Shown here: one piece after another, positions 1 to 7,242 of the stretch | Position numbering within the stretch: the stretch's first letter is position 1 | Layout: each line of letters starts with the position of its first letter | DNA from: Anaerolineae bacterium | GTDB taxonomy: Bacteria; Chloroflexota; Anaerolineae; 4572-78; J111 | DNA: 10,892 nt | Assembly (NCBI GenBank): GCA_020433835.1 | Contig: JAGRBY010000205.1 | Coordinates: 1-10,892 of the forward strand | Direction of reading: 5' to 3' | Position numbers and translations under genes: made by a program | Notes under the pieces: generated by a model | Databases searched by the model: none | Seen by the model: only the letters and a program-made list of their open reading frames with translations | Told to the model about the DNA's origin: nothing

Positions 1-501
1 CTCCTCAAGCCGCCAGCCGGGCGGAATCGAGACGGTATTTTGGGTCATCCCGCCTCGATACAGAGCCGCTCCAATTTGGCGCATGGTCATGTCGCGCCGC
101 AATTGAAAGCTCCCCGCCTGCAAACGGGTGTCGATGCCGTTATAGTGCAGCAGTTGGCTAAAGAGACCGGCGTCGCTCACCAATCCCCTTTCCTGCAAAC
201 GATTGGCAATTATCTCCGCCGTTTCCCCCGCTTCGATGGTAAAGGAAATCTGGCTGGGATCGTTGGATAGGGGCGTGTTGATCTCTTCAGTCCGGGCGTT
301 CAATTCGTGATACAGCGACAGCGCCTCGGAGTCGATGGGCAGGCGTCGCCACAAAGGGCCATTTTCGATGACCAAATTGGAGCTATCGTTGATCATCGTA
401 TAGGCGAACAGCCCCACGGCAATCGCCACCACCAGCACTGCGCCAATGAACAACATAATGGTTTGTATCAGGGTATAAAAGCAGGAAAAGAGTCTTCTCA
501 T
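1..501 (-). CDS. mltG: Endolytic murein transglycosylase MltG (YceG-like), N-terminal part, cut by window edge
   Basis: Reading leftward from the ATG at 499-501, an open frame of 167 codons runs off the window without a stop. It begins MRRLFSCFYTLI, with a hydrophobic stretch at about residues 11-36 that should be a single N-terminal membrane anchor. A LysM-like part follows, with FTIEAGETAEIIANRLQERG, a LQAGSFQL segment, and finally VSIPPGWRLEE at the window edge. The order 'G-E-T-x-x-x-I-A-x-x-L', 'L-x-A-G-x-[FY]-x-L' and 'I-P-x-G-W-R' is typical of MltG, the inner-membrane lytic transglycosylase that cleaves nascent glycan strands and helps set their length. The catalytic YceG domain with its Glu lies beyond the window, so activity cannot be judged. 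No good Shine-Dalgarno sequence precedes the ATG. The upstream gene ends 58 bp away on the same strand. Confidence 0.88.
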   Translation of the reverse strand, partial: MRRLFSCFYTLIQTIMLFIGAVLVVAIAVGLFAYTMINDSSNLVIENGPLWRRLPIDSEALSLYHELNARTEEINTPLSNDPSQISFTIEAGETAEIIANRLQERGLVSDAGLFSQLLHYNGIDTRLQAGSFQLRRDMTMRQIGAALYRGGMTQNTVSIPPGWRLEE

Positions 502-527
502 ATAACATTCACGCGTCTTATGTAAAC

Positions 528-555
528 ATTATACTCGAAGAATCAAAAATGGAAA
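528..555 (-). promoter_or_regulatory. Possible sigma70-type promoter for mltG
   Basis: On the minus strand the -10 box is TATAAT (528-533), a perfect consensus. A weaker -35 box TTTCCA (550-555, 4 of 6) lies 16 bp upstream. Transcription would start near 521, giving a leader of only about 20 nt without a clear Shine-Dalgarno sequence. mltG may also be read through from the gene ending at 560. Confidence 0.45.
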
Positions 556-559
556 GCGA

Positions 560-1513
560 TTAAGGGCAGCTAATCTGACAAATGGTCACTTCAAAATTGG
601 TGTGGTCGAAAGTAACATCTTCGTTTTTCTCCATCACAAAAAGCAGAAACTCCCCCGGTTGGATGGTGTCGATGATGAAGCGATTGGCAAAACCGCTGCT
701 ATCATCGCCCAGCAGGGGCCGAGAAAAAACGGGTTTGGTAGACGCATCCAGGGTATTGTTAAACACAGAGATAATCACGCCATCGCCGCCAACATCAATC
801 TTCTCCGCACGAATAAGAATCTCGATGGGGCCGGTCACCGGGCTGGTCCAACGCCAGCCGATATCGGCACTGTTGCCGGGATGGCCGCTCTCCTGGCAAA
901 TGCGAACATAATCAGTGGCATACCAGCACGTTCCGTAATCACGGCTTTCATAAACCATCGGCTCCCAGGTGTTGGAGCCGGGAAACGTCCATAAGTAATT
1001 CCAAGTGCCTTGAGAACTGGAAAAATCGATGCTTGAATTGGCCAAGAGCTGCGGTCGGGTAGAGGGAGGCGGGGCAGGCACCACCGTTGCAGCCGCCACC
1101 GTAGGAACCTCACGCACTTGCTGATTGAGCGAGCGATCAACACCGGGATCGGTCGTCGGTGTTGCGGTTGGCACAGGAGTCGCAACAGCTTCTTCGGTAA
1201 TGATCGCTTCGACTTCAGCCACGACGGTCTCTTCACCGCTGTCGCCGGTTAAAAACAAGGCATAGATAGCGTACAGAAAGATCATTCCCACCACAGCAGC
1301 CAGCAAAAGAATAACCAGACCAATACCGACATAGAAAAAAGGACGGCGGTCTGTCGATGTAATTGGCGATATAGGAGATGTTTCGGAAGGGTTGGGGAAA
1401 GGAGCATCAGGAGTAGAAGCAAGTAAACGCTCAGCCGGTTCAGAAATCACCGACTGTTCAACAGGTGCCTTTTCAACCTCAGGAACAGAGGTTTGTTCAG
1501 AAAGATCGGCCAT
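560..1513 (-). CDS. Single-pass membrane protein with Thr/Pro-rich stalk and extracytoplasmic Cys-containing domain, function unknown
   Basis: I do not recognise a named family for this 317-residue protein. Residues 1-57 are acidic and Pro/Ser-rich and likely cytoplasmic. Residues 59-89 form one long hydrophobic segment (FFYVGIGLVILLL...). Residues 91-155 are an acidic, then Thr/Pro/Ala/Val-rich stalk containing ATPVPTATPTTDPG. Residues 158-317 look like a compact, probably all-beta domain rich in Trp, Tyr, Asn and Asp, with Cys at 196, 206, 312 and 316 that could form two local disulfides outside the membrane. The overall style resembles jelly-roll or carbohydrate-binding domains, but this is an impression only. 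The ATG at 1511-1513 is supported by GGAGAA (1519-1524) five bases upstream. The gene lies just upstream of mltG on the same strand, which suggests an envelope role. Confidence 0.85.
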   Translation of the reverse strand: MADLSEQTSVPEVEKAPVEQSVISEPAERLLASTPDAPFPNPSETSPISPITSTDRRPFFYVGIGLVILLLAAVVGMIFLYAIYALFLTGDSGEETVVAEVEAIITEEAVATPVPTATPTTDPGVDRSLNQQVREVPTVAAATVVPAPPPSTRPQLLANSSIDFSSSQGTWNYLWTFPGSNTWEPMVYESRDYGTCWYATDYVRICQESGHPGNSADIGWRWTSPVTGPIEILIRAEKIDVGGDGVIISVFNNTLDASTKPVFSRPLLGDDSSGFANRFIIDTIQPGEFLLFVMEKNEDVTFDHTNFEVTICQISCP

Positions 1514-1533
1514 CTTTCTTCTCCAATCTTACG

Positions 1534-1557
1534 TAGAGGGATACCTTAAATCCTCTA
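1534..1557 (-). promoter_or_regulatory. Leader hairpin in the 5' UTR of the membrane-protein gene
   Basis: On the transcribed minus strand TAGAGGAT (1550-1557) pairs with ATCCCTCTA (1534-1542), leaving one bulged base and a 7-nt loop. It lies between the predicted start of transcription (about 1569) and the Shine-Dalgarno sequence (1519-1524). It lacks a U tract, so it is not an intrinsic terminator. It could stabilise the transcript or affect translation. Confidence 0.4.
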
Positions 1558-1575
1558 TTACTTTTGCGCCCCCGA

Positions 1576-1603
1576 ATAATACACCATCTGGCAAGAGTGC
1601 CAA
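1576..1603 (-). promoter_or_regulatory. Promoter for the membrane-protein gene (and probably mltG)
   Basis: On the minus strand, -35 TTGGCA (1598-1603, 5 of 6) and -10 TATTAT (1576-1581, 5 of 6) are separated by 16 bp. The predicted transcription start is near 1569, giving a leader of about 56 nt. It faces away from the radical SAM promoter, and the two -35 boxes are about 47 bp apart. Confidence 0.6.
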
Positions 1604-1610
1604 AATTTGG
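1600..1610. promoter_or_regulatory. Perfect 11-bp palindrome CCAAAATTTGG, candidate operator
   Basis: CCAAA and TTTGG are exact inverted repeats around one central A. The site overlaps the outer part of the minus-strand -35 box (1598-1603), where a bound dimer would block polymerase. An AT-rich palindrome of this length can arise by chance, so an operator role is only a suggestion. Confidence 0.3.
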
Positions 1611-1649
1611 GCTTCATTATCGGTATCGAGTGCATCACGAAGCCATGGT

Positions 1650-1678
1650 TTGAGTCCCCTTCTTTTTTATGCTATGAT
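1650..1678 (+). promoter_or_regulatory. Promoter for the radical SAM gene
   Basis: -35 TTGAGT (1650-1655, 4 of 6) and -10 TATGAT (1673-1678, 5 of 6) are spaced 17 bp apart. The predicted start near 1685 gives a leader of about 34 nt before the ATG at 1719. Confidence 0.55.
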
Positions 1679-1718
1679 AACACTCTAATCTTAATTGTGA
1701 AATGCAGGAACATTGTCT

Positions 1719-3686
1719 ATGCGAATTAACGATCGGCAGCTCGACCGGATTCTGGCTAAAGTTCAAAAACCGGCCCGTTATATCGGCGGTGAATACAACA
1801 GTATTCTGAAAAATTGGGACGATCCCCAAATCCTCACCAAAGTGGCGTTTGCTTTCCCTGATGTGTATGATTTGGGTATGAGCAACCTTGGTTTAGCCAT
1901 TTTATACGATCTGCTTAATAAACGGTCTGATGTACTGGCCGAACGAGTCTACGCACCTTGGCCGGATATGGAAACGCAAATGCGTGAGGTCGATATGCCG
2001 CTCTACGCTTTGGAGAGCCGTCGGGAACTGCGCGACTTCGACTTAATTGGGATCAGCCTGCCTTATGAGCAGCTTTACACCAACGTACTGACTATCCTCG
2101 ATCTGGCAAAAATGCCGCTGCGCAGTATCGATAGGGACGCTTCATACCCGCTAGTTTGTGCCGGAGGCAACGCCGTCTTTAACCCCGAACCGATGGCTGA
2201 TTTTATCGATTTTTTCATCATGGGTGAGGGCGAAGACGCCATCGTAGAAGTTATTTTGGCGATGCGCAAGGTTGCGCAGGCCGACCGCGATACGCAACTG
2301 CGGCGCCTGGCTAAGATACCGGGGGTGTATGTACCCCGTTTTTACAACTTTACCTACTACGAGTCGGATGGTACGATTTCTAATGTTGAACCGCTGGTTG
2401 AAGAAGCGGAGAGCCACATTGTTAAGCGTATTTCGCCGCTGATGCCGCCACCGGTTACCCGTTTTATCGTGCCATTTGTCGATGTTGTCTTCAATCGCGC
2501 CTCGATCGAAATCCAACGGGGCTGTACGCGGGGGTGCCGCTTCTGTCAGGCGGGTATGGTTTTCCGTCCGGTACGGGAGCGGTCGCTGGAAGAGCTGATC
2601 GAAACGATCCATAACATTGTAACGGATACGGGCCATGAGGAGATCGGTCTGCTGTCGCTCAGCAGCAGCGACTACTCGCAAATTGGGCAACTGGTCAAAG
2701 CCATTTCCAAAAAATATGGAAAGCAGTCGCTGAATATATCCTTACCCAGCTTGCGCATCGAGTCATTCTCGGCCGATCTGTTGGAGATGCTGGAAGATTC
2801 ACGCAAAGCCAGCTTTACCTTTGCCCCCGAAGCAGCCACCGACCGCATGCGGCAGGTTATCAACAAATACATCAGTACCGAAGATTTGCTGCAAACCGCT
2901 GAAGATGTCTACAGTCGGGGATGGCGGTTGATTAAACTTTATTTTATGATTGGGCAGCCCACCGAAACCGATGAAGATGTTATCGCTATTGCCAAGCTGG
3001 CCAAGCGGGTGGTAGAGATCGGGCGCAAGTATCACGGCAATAAAGCCAAAGTACGCGTTGGGGTCAGCACTTTTGTGCCCAAGCCACACACGCCGTTTCA
3101 ATGGGCTGGCCTGGTTGAGGTGGAAGCGATCCGCCGTAAACAAGCCTTGATGCGCGAGGAGTTTGGTCGGGCCAGAGGCATTATCTTCAACTGGAACCAC
3201 CCTGAGGAAACATTGATGGAGGCCTTCCTTTCGCGCGGCGACCGCCGGCTGGGGCCGGTTATCAAAACCGCCTGGGAAAAGGGGGCTAAATTCGATGCCT
3301 GGAACGAATGGCATCGCCCCAATGCCTGGCTTGAGGCCTTTGCCGAACATGGGTTGGACCCGGATTGGTATGCCCATCGCACGCGGCTTGCCGATGAAAT
3401 ATTCCCGTGGGATCATATCAATGCCGGTGTTGAAAAACGGTGGCTACTGCTCGATTGGTACGCGGCCGAAAAGGGTGAAACTAAGGTAGACTGCCGCGAG
3501 CATTGTTATCACTGCGGTATCCTAACCGCTTTCAAGGGCTTGCGTGCCAATACGCCGCCCACTGCCTGGGAATGTCCGCCTATCCGCAACCCACGCTGGC
3601 AAAAAATGGCCGAAGAGGGACAGGTAATTGGGCTGACAGAAGTGGTAAAAAGCCATATGTCGAAGAGCAAGATACCTGAGAAGTAG
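1719..3686 (+). CDS. B12-binding-type radical SAM protein, TIGR03960-like
   Basis: This 655-residue protein matches in layout the TIGR03960 family of uncharacterised radical SAM proteins. Residues 1-245 contain the B12-binding-like region (AFPDVYDLGMSNLG at 46-59, CAGGNAVFNPEP at 147-158, FIMGEGEDAIVE at 166-177). The radical SAM core starts at IQRGCTRGCRFC, whose CX3CX2C cysteines (269, 273, 276) should hold the [4Fe-4S] cluster that cleaves S-adenosylmethionine. A second CX3CX2C group (592, 596, 599, in DCREHCYHCG) lies near the C-terminus and may bind another metal or cluster. The reaction is unknown. I chose the ATG at 1719 because AGGAA (1706-1710) lies 8 bases upstream; the in-frame TTG at 1713 is too close. 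The DUF2344 (TIGR03936) partner often fused to or following this family is absent here, since a terminator and a converging gene come next. Confidence 0.9.
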   Translation: MRINDRQLDRILAKVQKPARYIGGEYNSILKNWDDPQILTKVAFAFPDVYDLGMSNLGLAILYDLLNKRSDVLAERVYAPWPDMETQMREVDMPLYALESRRELRDFDLIGISLPYEQLYTNVLTILDLAKMPLRSIDRDASYPLVCAGGNAVFNPEPMADFIDFFIMGEGEDAIVEVILAMRKVAQADRDTQLRRLAKIPGVYVPRFYNFTYYESDGTISNVEPLVEEAESHIVKRISPLMPPPVTRFIVPFVDVVFNRASIEIQRGCTRGCRFCQAGMVFRPVRERSLEELIETIHNIVTDTGHEEIGLLSLSSSDYSQIGQLVKAISKKYGKQSLNISLPSLRIESFSADLLEMLEDSRKASFTFAPEAATDRMRQVINKYISTEDLLQTAEDVYSRGWRLIKLYFMIGQPTETDEDVIAIAKLAKRVVEIGRKYHGNKAKVRVGVSTFVPKPHTPFQWAGLVEVEAIRRKQALMREEFGRARGIIFNWNHPEETLMEAFLSRGDRRLGPVIKTAWEKGAKFDAWNEWHRPNAWLEAFAEHGLDPDWYAHRTRLADEIFPWDHINAGVEKRWLLLDWYAAEKGETKVDCREHCYHCGILTAFKGLRANTPPTAWECPPIRNPRWQKMAEEGQVIGLTEVVKSHMSKSKIPEK

Positions 3687-3702
3687 TGGCTACAGAAAAC
3701 AA

Positions 3703-3743
3703 AAAGGGCGAAAGTGTGCAAACCTTTCGCCCTTTATATTTTT
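3703..3743. terminator. Strong bidirectional intrinsic terminator between converging genes
   Basis: A perfect 12-bp stem is formed by AAAGGGCGAAAG (3703-3714) and CTTTCGCCCTTT (3724-3735) around a 9-nt loop. On the plus strand it is followed by a T-rich tail (3737-3743). On the minus strand it is followed by TTTTTGTTTT. It can therefore end both the radical SAM transcript and the J-VWA transcript, whose stop codons lie at 3684-3686 and 3765-3767. Confidence 0.92.
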
Positions 3744-3764
3744 AACGGTTATACCTCTACGGGG

Positions 3765-5240
3765 CTACTGCCGGGCCGGGGCCTGCTTTGCAGCCAAGGA
3801 TCGGGTGCCGTACCGGATCTTTTTGCGTCCTTCTTCTGAAAGTGAACTGGTTCGAGCTAATTGTCCAGCCTCAAGCATAGCAGCCCGCGAAAGTTCCACC
3901 TCACCCAAATCAAGCAGTCGAGTGGCTATAATCTCCAAACGTTGGGTTGCTTTTTTCACTTGGCCCGCAACAAGATCGCTTTGCACCTTCTCCTGCATTT
4001 TGTAGATAGCCAAATTCTTTAAGGCCTCCAAAATAGGAGAGGGAATTCCAAAATTAGCGGTTTGGGGCTCCTGAACATTTGTATGTAACTCGACCCAATC
4101 CCAGGGACGAAGTTTGGATTGCCCCGGCATGTCACCTTCAACGGTCAGCCGCATTAGGCGCCGCTCTCCGGGAGAAAGTTCCTGAATCCGAAATTCCATC
4201 AGAATGCTTTTTTCTTGCTTAGTACTTAAAGCTCCCAACATCATCGCCGGACTGTGGGTGTTTATGCGGGTAATTTGCGGTTTAATTTGATAAACTTCGT
4301 GCAGCCGAATATTGGCCGTGGGGTTAATGGTCATTTTCAGTTGGCGGGCAAGAACAGACTCAAGGCTGCTGAGTGTTTGGCTAAAAATATGTTTAACTTT
4401 CTCCGGCGAGTCGATATAAACGGAGTTACCATCAGACACAGCCGCCATACGATCGAGCAATTCTTCATTCCAATCAGTGCCGATGCCAATTGTACTCAGG
4501 TTGATTTGGTTAGAGCCGGCCCATTGCGCATGTTCCAGGCAATCTTTTTCATCTCCATAAGTTTGGCCATCGGTGAGGAGAATAAGATGATTAACCGAGG
4601 TTTTACTCCAATACAGCTTAAGTTGCTCTAACCCTGCGGTTAAGCCCGAAAGCATTTCCGTTGCACCGCCGGGCTGGATGGTACTAACCATTGATTTTGC
4701 CATCGCTTTATCAATGTCGCGCTGGCTTGGTAGTAACACCTGGGCACGGTCGCTAAAAGTAACAAGGCTCAAGGCATCTTCCGGCTGTAAATTATCGATA
4801 ATGCGTCCGATAGCCTCTTTAACTTGTTGTAAGCGTTTACCTTTCATCGAGGTGCTGCGATCGATAACAAGAGCAAGATTGATGGGAAGCCGCGCAGTAG
4901 ACAGATCGGTTACGGGCATAATATCCAGAAGAACGTAAAATGCTTGCTCGGTATCAAGGGGGCGCAGTGTTTTATCACTGGTAATCGTTTGCAGACTGAG
5001 GGCCGAAGAACGATCTAAGCCTTGTTGAGCCCGTAAATGATCATATTTTCTACGCTCACCAGCATCGCTTAAAGCTTCGTAAGCGGTTTGAATTTCTTTG
5101 AATTTTTCAGCTGCATCTATCGAGGCATTAACATCAGGATGATACTGGCGTGCCAATCGGCGGTAGTTTTGGCGAATTTCGGCAGCAGAGGCGGTATGTG
5201 ACACCTCTAAAATTGTATAATAATCTTTATCTATTTGCAT
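3765..5240 (-). CDS. DnaJ-domain / von Willebrand factor A fusion protein
   Basis: The 491-residue protein starts with a complete J domain (residues 6-70) whose HPD motif (34-36) is the part that stimulates Hsp70 (DnaK) ATPase. No Gly/Phe-rich region, zinc fingers or DnaJ C-terminal domain follow, so it is not a classical DnaJ. A VWA domain occupies about residues 115-300 with an intact metal-ion-dependent adhesion site: D127-x-S129-x-S131, T194 (GGAT) and D224 (TDG). Residues 301-390 look beta-rich and probably form the accessory domain seen in COG2304-type VWA proteins. Residues 400-485 are predicted helical and end in [14 protein letters not shown], a tail I recall from bacterial VWA proteins near kinase/FHA genes. 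No signal peptide or membrane segment is present, so it is cytoplasmic. No clear Shine-Dalgarno sequence precedes the ATG, but the J domain begins immediately after it, which fixes the start. Confidence 0.9.
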   Translation of the reverse strand: MQIDKDYYTILEVSHTASAAEIRQNYRRLARQYHPDVNASIDAAEKFKEIQTAYEALSDAGERRKYDHLRAQQGLDRSSALSLQTITSDKTLRPLDTEQAFYVLLDIMPVTDLSTARLPINLALVIDRSTSMKGKRLQQVKEAIGRIIDNLQPEDALSLVTFSDRAQVLLPSQRDIDKAMAKSMVSTIQPGGATEMLSGLTAGLEQLKLYWSKTSVNHLILLTDGQTYGDEKDCLEHAQWAGSNQINLSTIGIGTDWNEELLDRMAAVSDGNSVYIDSPEKVKHIFSQTLSSLESVLARQLKMTINPTANIRLHEVYQIKPQITRINTHSPAMMLGALSTKQEKSILMEFRIQELSPGERRLMRLTVEGDMPGQSKLRPWDWVELHTNVQEPQTANFGIPSPILEALKNLAIYKMQEKVQSDLVAGQVKKATQRLEIIATRLLDLGEVELSRAAMLEAGQLARTSSLSEEGRKKIRYGTRSLAAKQAPARQ

Positions 5241-5293
5241 AAATAGGTTATCGGTGCCTACACTTTTAACGTCTTATATAATAGCCACCCCCT

Positions 5294-5322
5294 ATTATAC
5301 TCAGTGTATCTATTTGTTTCTA
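5294..5322 (-). promoter_or_regulatory. Promoter for the J-VWA gene
   Basis: On the minus strand -10 TATAAT (5294-5299, perfect) and -35 TAGAAA (5317-5322, 4 of 6) are 17 bp apart. Transcription would begin near 5287, about 47 nt before the ATG. I see no strong terminator between hpt and this promoter, so read-through from the kinase-hpt operon is also possible. Confidence 0.5.
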
Positions 5323-5339
5323 TAGAATTTTCATAGAAT
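5322..5339. repeat. Tandem 7-bp direct repeat ATAGAAT, 11-bp period, at the J-VWA promoter
   Basis: ATAGAAT occurs at 5322-5328 and 5333-5339 with a 4-bp spacer. It touches the -35 box of the J-VWA promoter. Two 7-bp repeats one helical turn apart are the usual layout for winged-helix response regulators of the OmpR/PhoB type. The surrounding DNA is AT-rich, so chance is a real alternative. Confidence 0.35.
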
Positions 5340-5363
5340 CACATATAAAATTATTACGAACTT

Positions 5364-5918
5364 TTATTCGACCACAATCCCCGGTTTCACCACCCCAATA
5401 AAGGGAAGTTCTCTGAATTTTTCATCAACATCCAACCCATAACCGAATACAAATTTATCGGGGATATCAAAGCCAACGTAATCAACCTCAATATCCACCT
5501 CTCGACGTTGGGGTTTGTTGAGCAGAGTACATAATTTTAAGCTGGCCGGCCCCCGCGTAGCCAAATTACGGGTAATATACTGGAGTGTATGGCCGCTATC
5601 GATGATGTCTTCAACAATTAATATCTCTCGCCCGGCAATAGGTTTGTCGAGATCCTTAACAATTCTCACCACACCGGTTGACCGTCTTACGCCTTTATCG
5701 TAACTCGACACGGCCAAAAAATCGATTTCATGCGGGATGGTAATTTGGCGCATGAGGTCGGTAAGAAACATAACCCCGCCCTTTAAAATGCACAGCAAGA
5801 GCAGGTCACGATCTTCATAGTCTTTAGAAATTTGAGCGCCCAATTCATGAATTCGGGCGCTCAAAGTTTCTTCATCGATCAATTTTTCTTGTATATACTT
5901 CTCCCAAGCGAAGGTCAT
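5364..5918 (-). CDS. hpt: Hypoxanthine phosphoribosyltransferase
   Basis: This 184-residue cytoplasmic enzyme of purine salvage converts hypoxanthine (and usually guanine) plus PRPP to IMP (GMP) and pyrophosphate. The PRPP-binding signature is clear: ILIVEDIIDSGHTL (residues 99-112) with adjacent acidic residues E103 and D104. The flexible loop is SSYDKGVRRSTG (71-82), the LKGG segment is at 45-48, and the purine-binding end is VGFDIPDKFVFGYGLD (148-163). Length and order fit bacterial HPRT. The ATG at 5916-5918 has AAGGAA (5924-5929) five bases upstream. That Shine-Dalgarno sequence overlaps the stop codon of the kinase gene (5928-5930), so the two are very likely translated in a coupled way from one mRNA. 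The common neighbours tilS and ftsH are not here. Confidence 0.95.
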   Translation of the reverse strand: MTFAWEKYIQEKLIDEETLSARIHELGAQISKDYEDRDLLLLCILKGGVMFLTDLMRQITIPHEIDFLAVSSYDKGVRRSTGVVRIVKDLDKPIAGREILIVEDIIDSGHTLQYITRNLATRGPASLKLCTLLNKPQRREVDIEVDYVGFDIPDKFVFGYGLDVDEKFRELPFIGVVKPGIVVE

Positions 5919-5927
5919 CTAATTTCC

Positions 5928-7175
5928 TTATGGTTCTTTTTGATTTAATATTCTAAATATCAACGGCATATGGCCACAACGAATTACATCACCACTTTTT
6001 AACGGGGCTGGCATCTGTGGTTTTAGCTTTACTTCGTTTATAAAGGTGCCGTTTAGGCTGCCTAAATCTTCGAGGGTCCATGTATCATTATCATATGACA
6101 AACGGGTATGCTTACGGGAAACTCCTGCTGTGGCAGCTCCGAAAGGCCCCAAATCAATATCGGCGCGATGGCTGCCGTGGGTTCGGCCAATAATTAATCC
6201 GGTTGTGTCGGCAGGAAGACTTAACGTGACGTTTTGCTCAACAATAACCAGCTTGACCTCCGGCACAACAGCCTGAACAGGCAACGGCTCATACAGCGAC
6301 AAATCAGCAATATACGAGGGTACATCGTAACCACTAAAGGACTTTCCCTTTGGCAAAGTTGATGAGCCGATCACTTCCTTTAGAGCTTCGACCATAGCGG
6401 CCATATCTGCGTAGCGGTCGTTTGGTTCCTTCTCCATGGCCTTTAAGATAACCTGCTCCAGCTTAGGGGGGCAGTCAGGGTTTAGCTCAGCAGGAGGGGG
6501 CACCGGTTCTGTAATATGGGCTATCATGATTTGATTTAAGTTGGTGTAATTAAACGGTAATCGCCCCGTAATCATTTCAAACAATATAACCCCAAGCGCG
6601 TAAATATCAGCGTGATGGTCAACCGGCTCGCCGGAAGCCTGTTCCGGAGAAATATACTCAGGTGTACCAATAATCGTTCCGCTGTCCGTTAAATTCTCAT
6701 CAGAGCTTTTTACTTTCACAAGGCCAAAATCGGCCAGCAGCGGCCAATCGGGAGACGGCATCAAAATATTAGAAGGCTTAACATCGCGGTGAACGATACC
6801 GTTTTGATGCGCATAATGCAGCGCCTCACCAACAGAGATACCCAGCGCCACTGTCATCACCCAGTCCATCGACTGGCCGATGAGCACATCTTTAAGCGTG
6901 CCGCGCTCTACAAACTCCATGACAAGATAGGCATAGCCGTCTTCTTCACCATAATCATAAATTGCCAAGATATTTTTATGGCGTAAAAGCGCTACGGCCC
7001 GCGCTTCGCGTTGAAACCGAGGCAGGAGATCACTGAAGCGTTGATGCATGACTTTAACAGCAACCCATCGCCCCAGGCTTGGCTGGAAGGCTTTATAAAC
7101 GGTAGCCATTCCACCTTCACCTATAACTTCTTTTAAATGATATTCACTAATGGTTTTGCCGAGCAAATTCGTCAT
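5928..7175 (-). CDS. Soluble Ser/Thr protein kinase with C-terminal FHA domain
   Basis: This 415-residue Hanks-type kinase has all key elements. They are the glycine loop GEGGMATVYKA (19-29), the ATP-binding K41 in VAVKVM, E57 of helix C, the catalytic loop HRDVKPSNIL (129-138), DFG (149-151), and the activation segment ending in GTPEYISPEQ (170-179). It should therefore be active. Residues 270-325 are a linker. Residues 326-410 form an FHA phosphothreonine-binding domain with IIGR (328-331), SRKH (353-356), LEDLGSLNGTFIN (368-380) and GDVI (395-398). No transmembrane segment or PASTA repeat is present, unlike PknB-type receptor kinases, so it is cytoplasmic. The FHA domain probably binds the autophosphorylated kinase or phosphorylated partners. 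The ATG at 7173-7175 is preceded by AGAGGAAG (7186-7193) at a rather long 10-base spacing. Confidence 0.95.
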   Translation of the reverse strand: MTNLLGKTISEYHLKEVIGEGGMATVYKAFQPSLGRWVAVKVMHQRFSDLLPRFQREARAVALLRHKNILAIYDYGEEDGYAYLVMEFVERGTLKDVLIGQSMDWVMTVALGISVGEALHYAHQNGIVHRDVKPSNILMPSPDWPLLADFGLVKVKSSDENLTDSGTIIGTPEYISPEQASGEPVDHHADIYALGVILFEMITGRLPFNYTNLNQIMIAHITEPVPPPAELNPDCPPKLEQVILKAMEKEPNDRYADMAAMVEALKEVIGSSTLPKGKSFSGYDVPSYIADLSLYEPLPVQAVVPEVKLVIVEQNVTLSLPADTTGLIIGRTHGSHRADIDLGPFGAATAGVSRKHTRLSYDNDTWTLEDLGSLNGTFINEVKLKPQMPAPLKSGDVIRCGHMPLIFRILNQKEP

Positions 7176-7242
7176 GCGATGGCATCTTCCTCTTGAAACC
7201 GAGGCTTGTATTGATAAATCTTCACGAGATATCTGTATATAG

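Noticed and set aside
40..525. Two plus-strand reading frames of 76 and 72 codons
   Set aside because: They lie antisense to the clear mltG coding sequence, lack ribosome binding sites and resemble no known protein.
558..575. GATTA/TAATC inverted repeat at the end of the membrane-protein gene, considered as a terminator
   Set aside because: The stem is 5 bp of mostly A-T pairs including the stop codon, too weak to terminate transcription; read-through into mltG remains likely.
1529..1666. A 45-codon minus-strand reading frame between the membrane-protein and radical SAM genes, with a coding-like part (LLPDGVLFGGAKVIED)
   Set aside because: It has no ATG or GTG start and no ribosome binding site, and the stretch is better explained by two divergent promoters. 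It could be a gene remnant, but nothing in the sequence supports that firmly.
2151..2690. A 179-codon minus-strand reading frame opposite the radical SAM gene
   Set aside because: It overlaps conserved radical SAM coding sequence, including the region of the Fe-S cysteines, and its translation has no recognisable domain.
2799..3416. A 205-codon minus-strand reading frame opposite the radical SAM gene
   Set aside because: It is antisense to well-conserved coding sequence and shows no domain, start signal or operon context.
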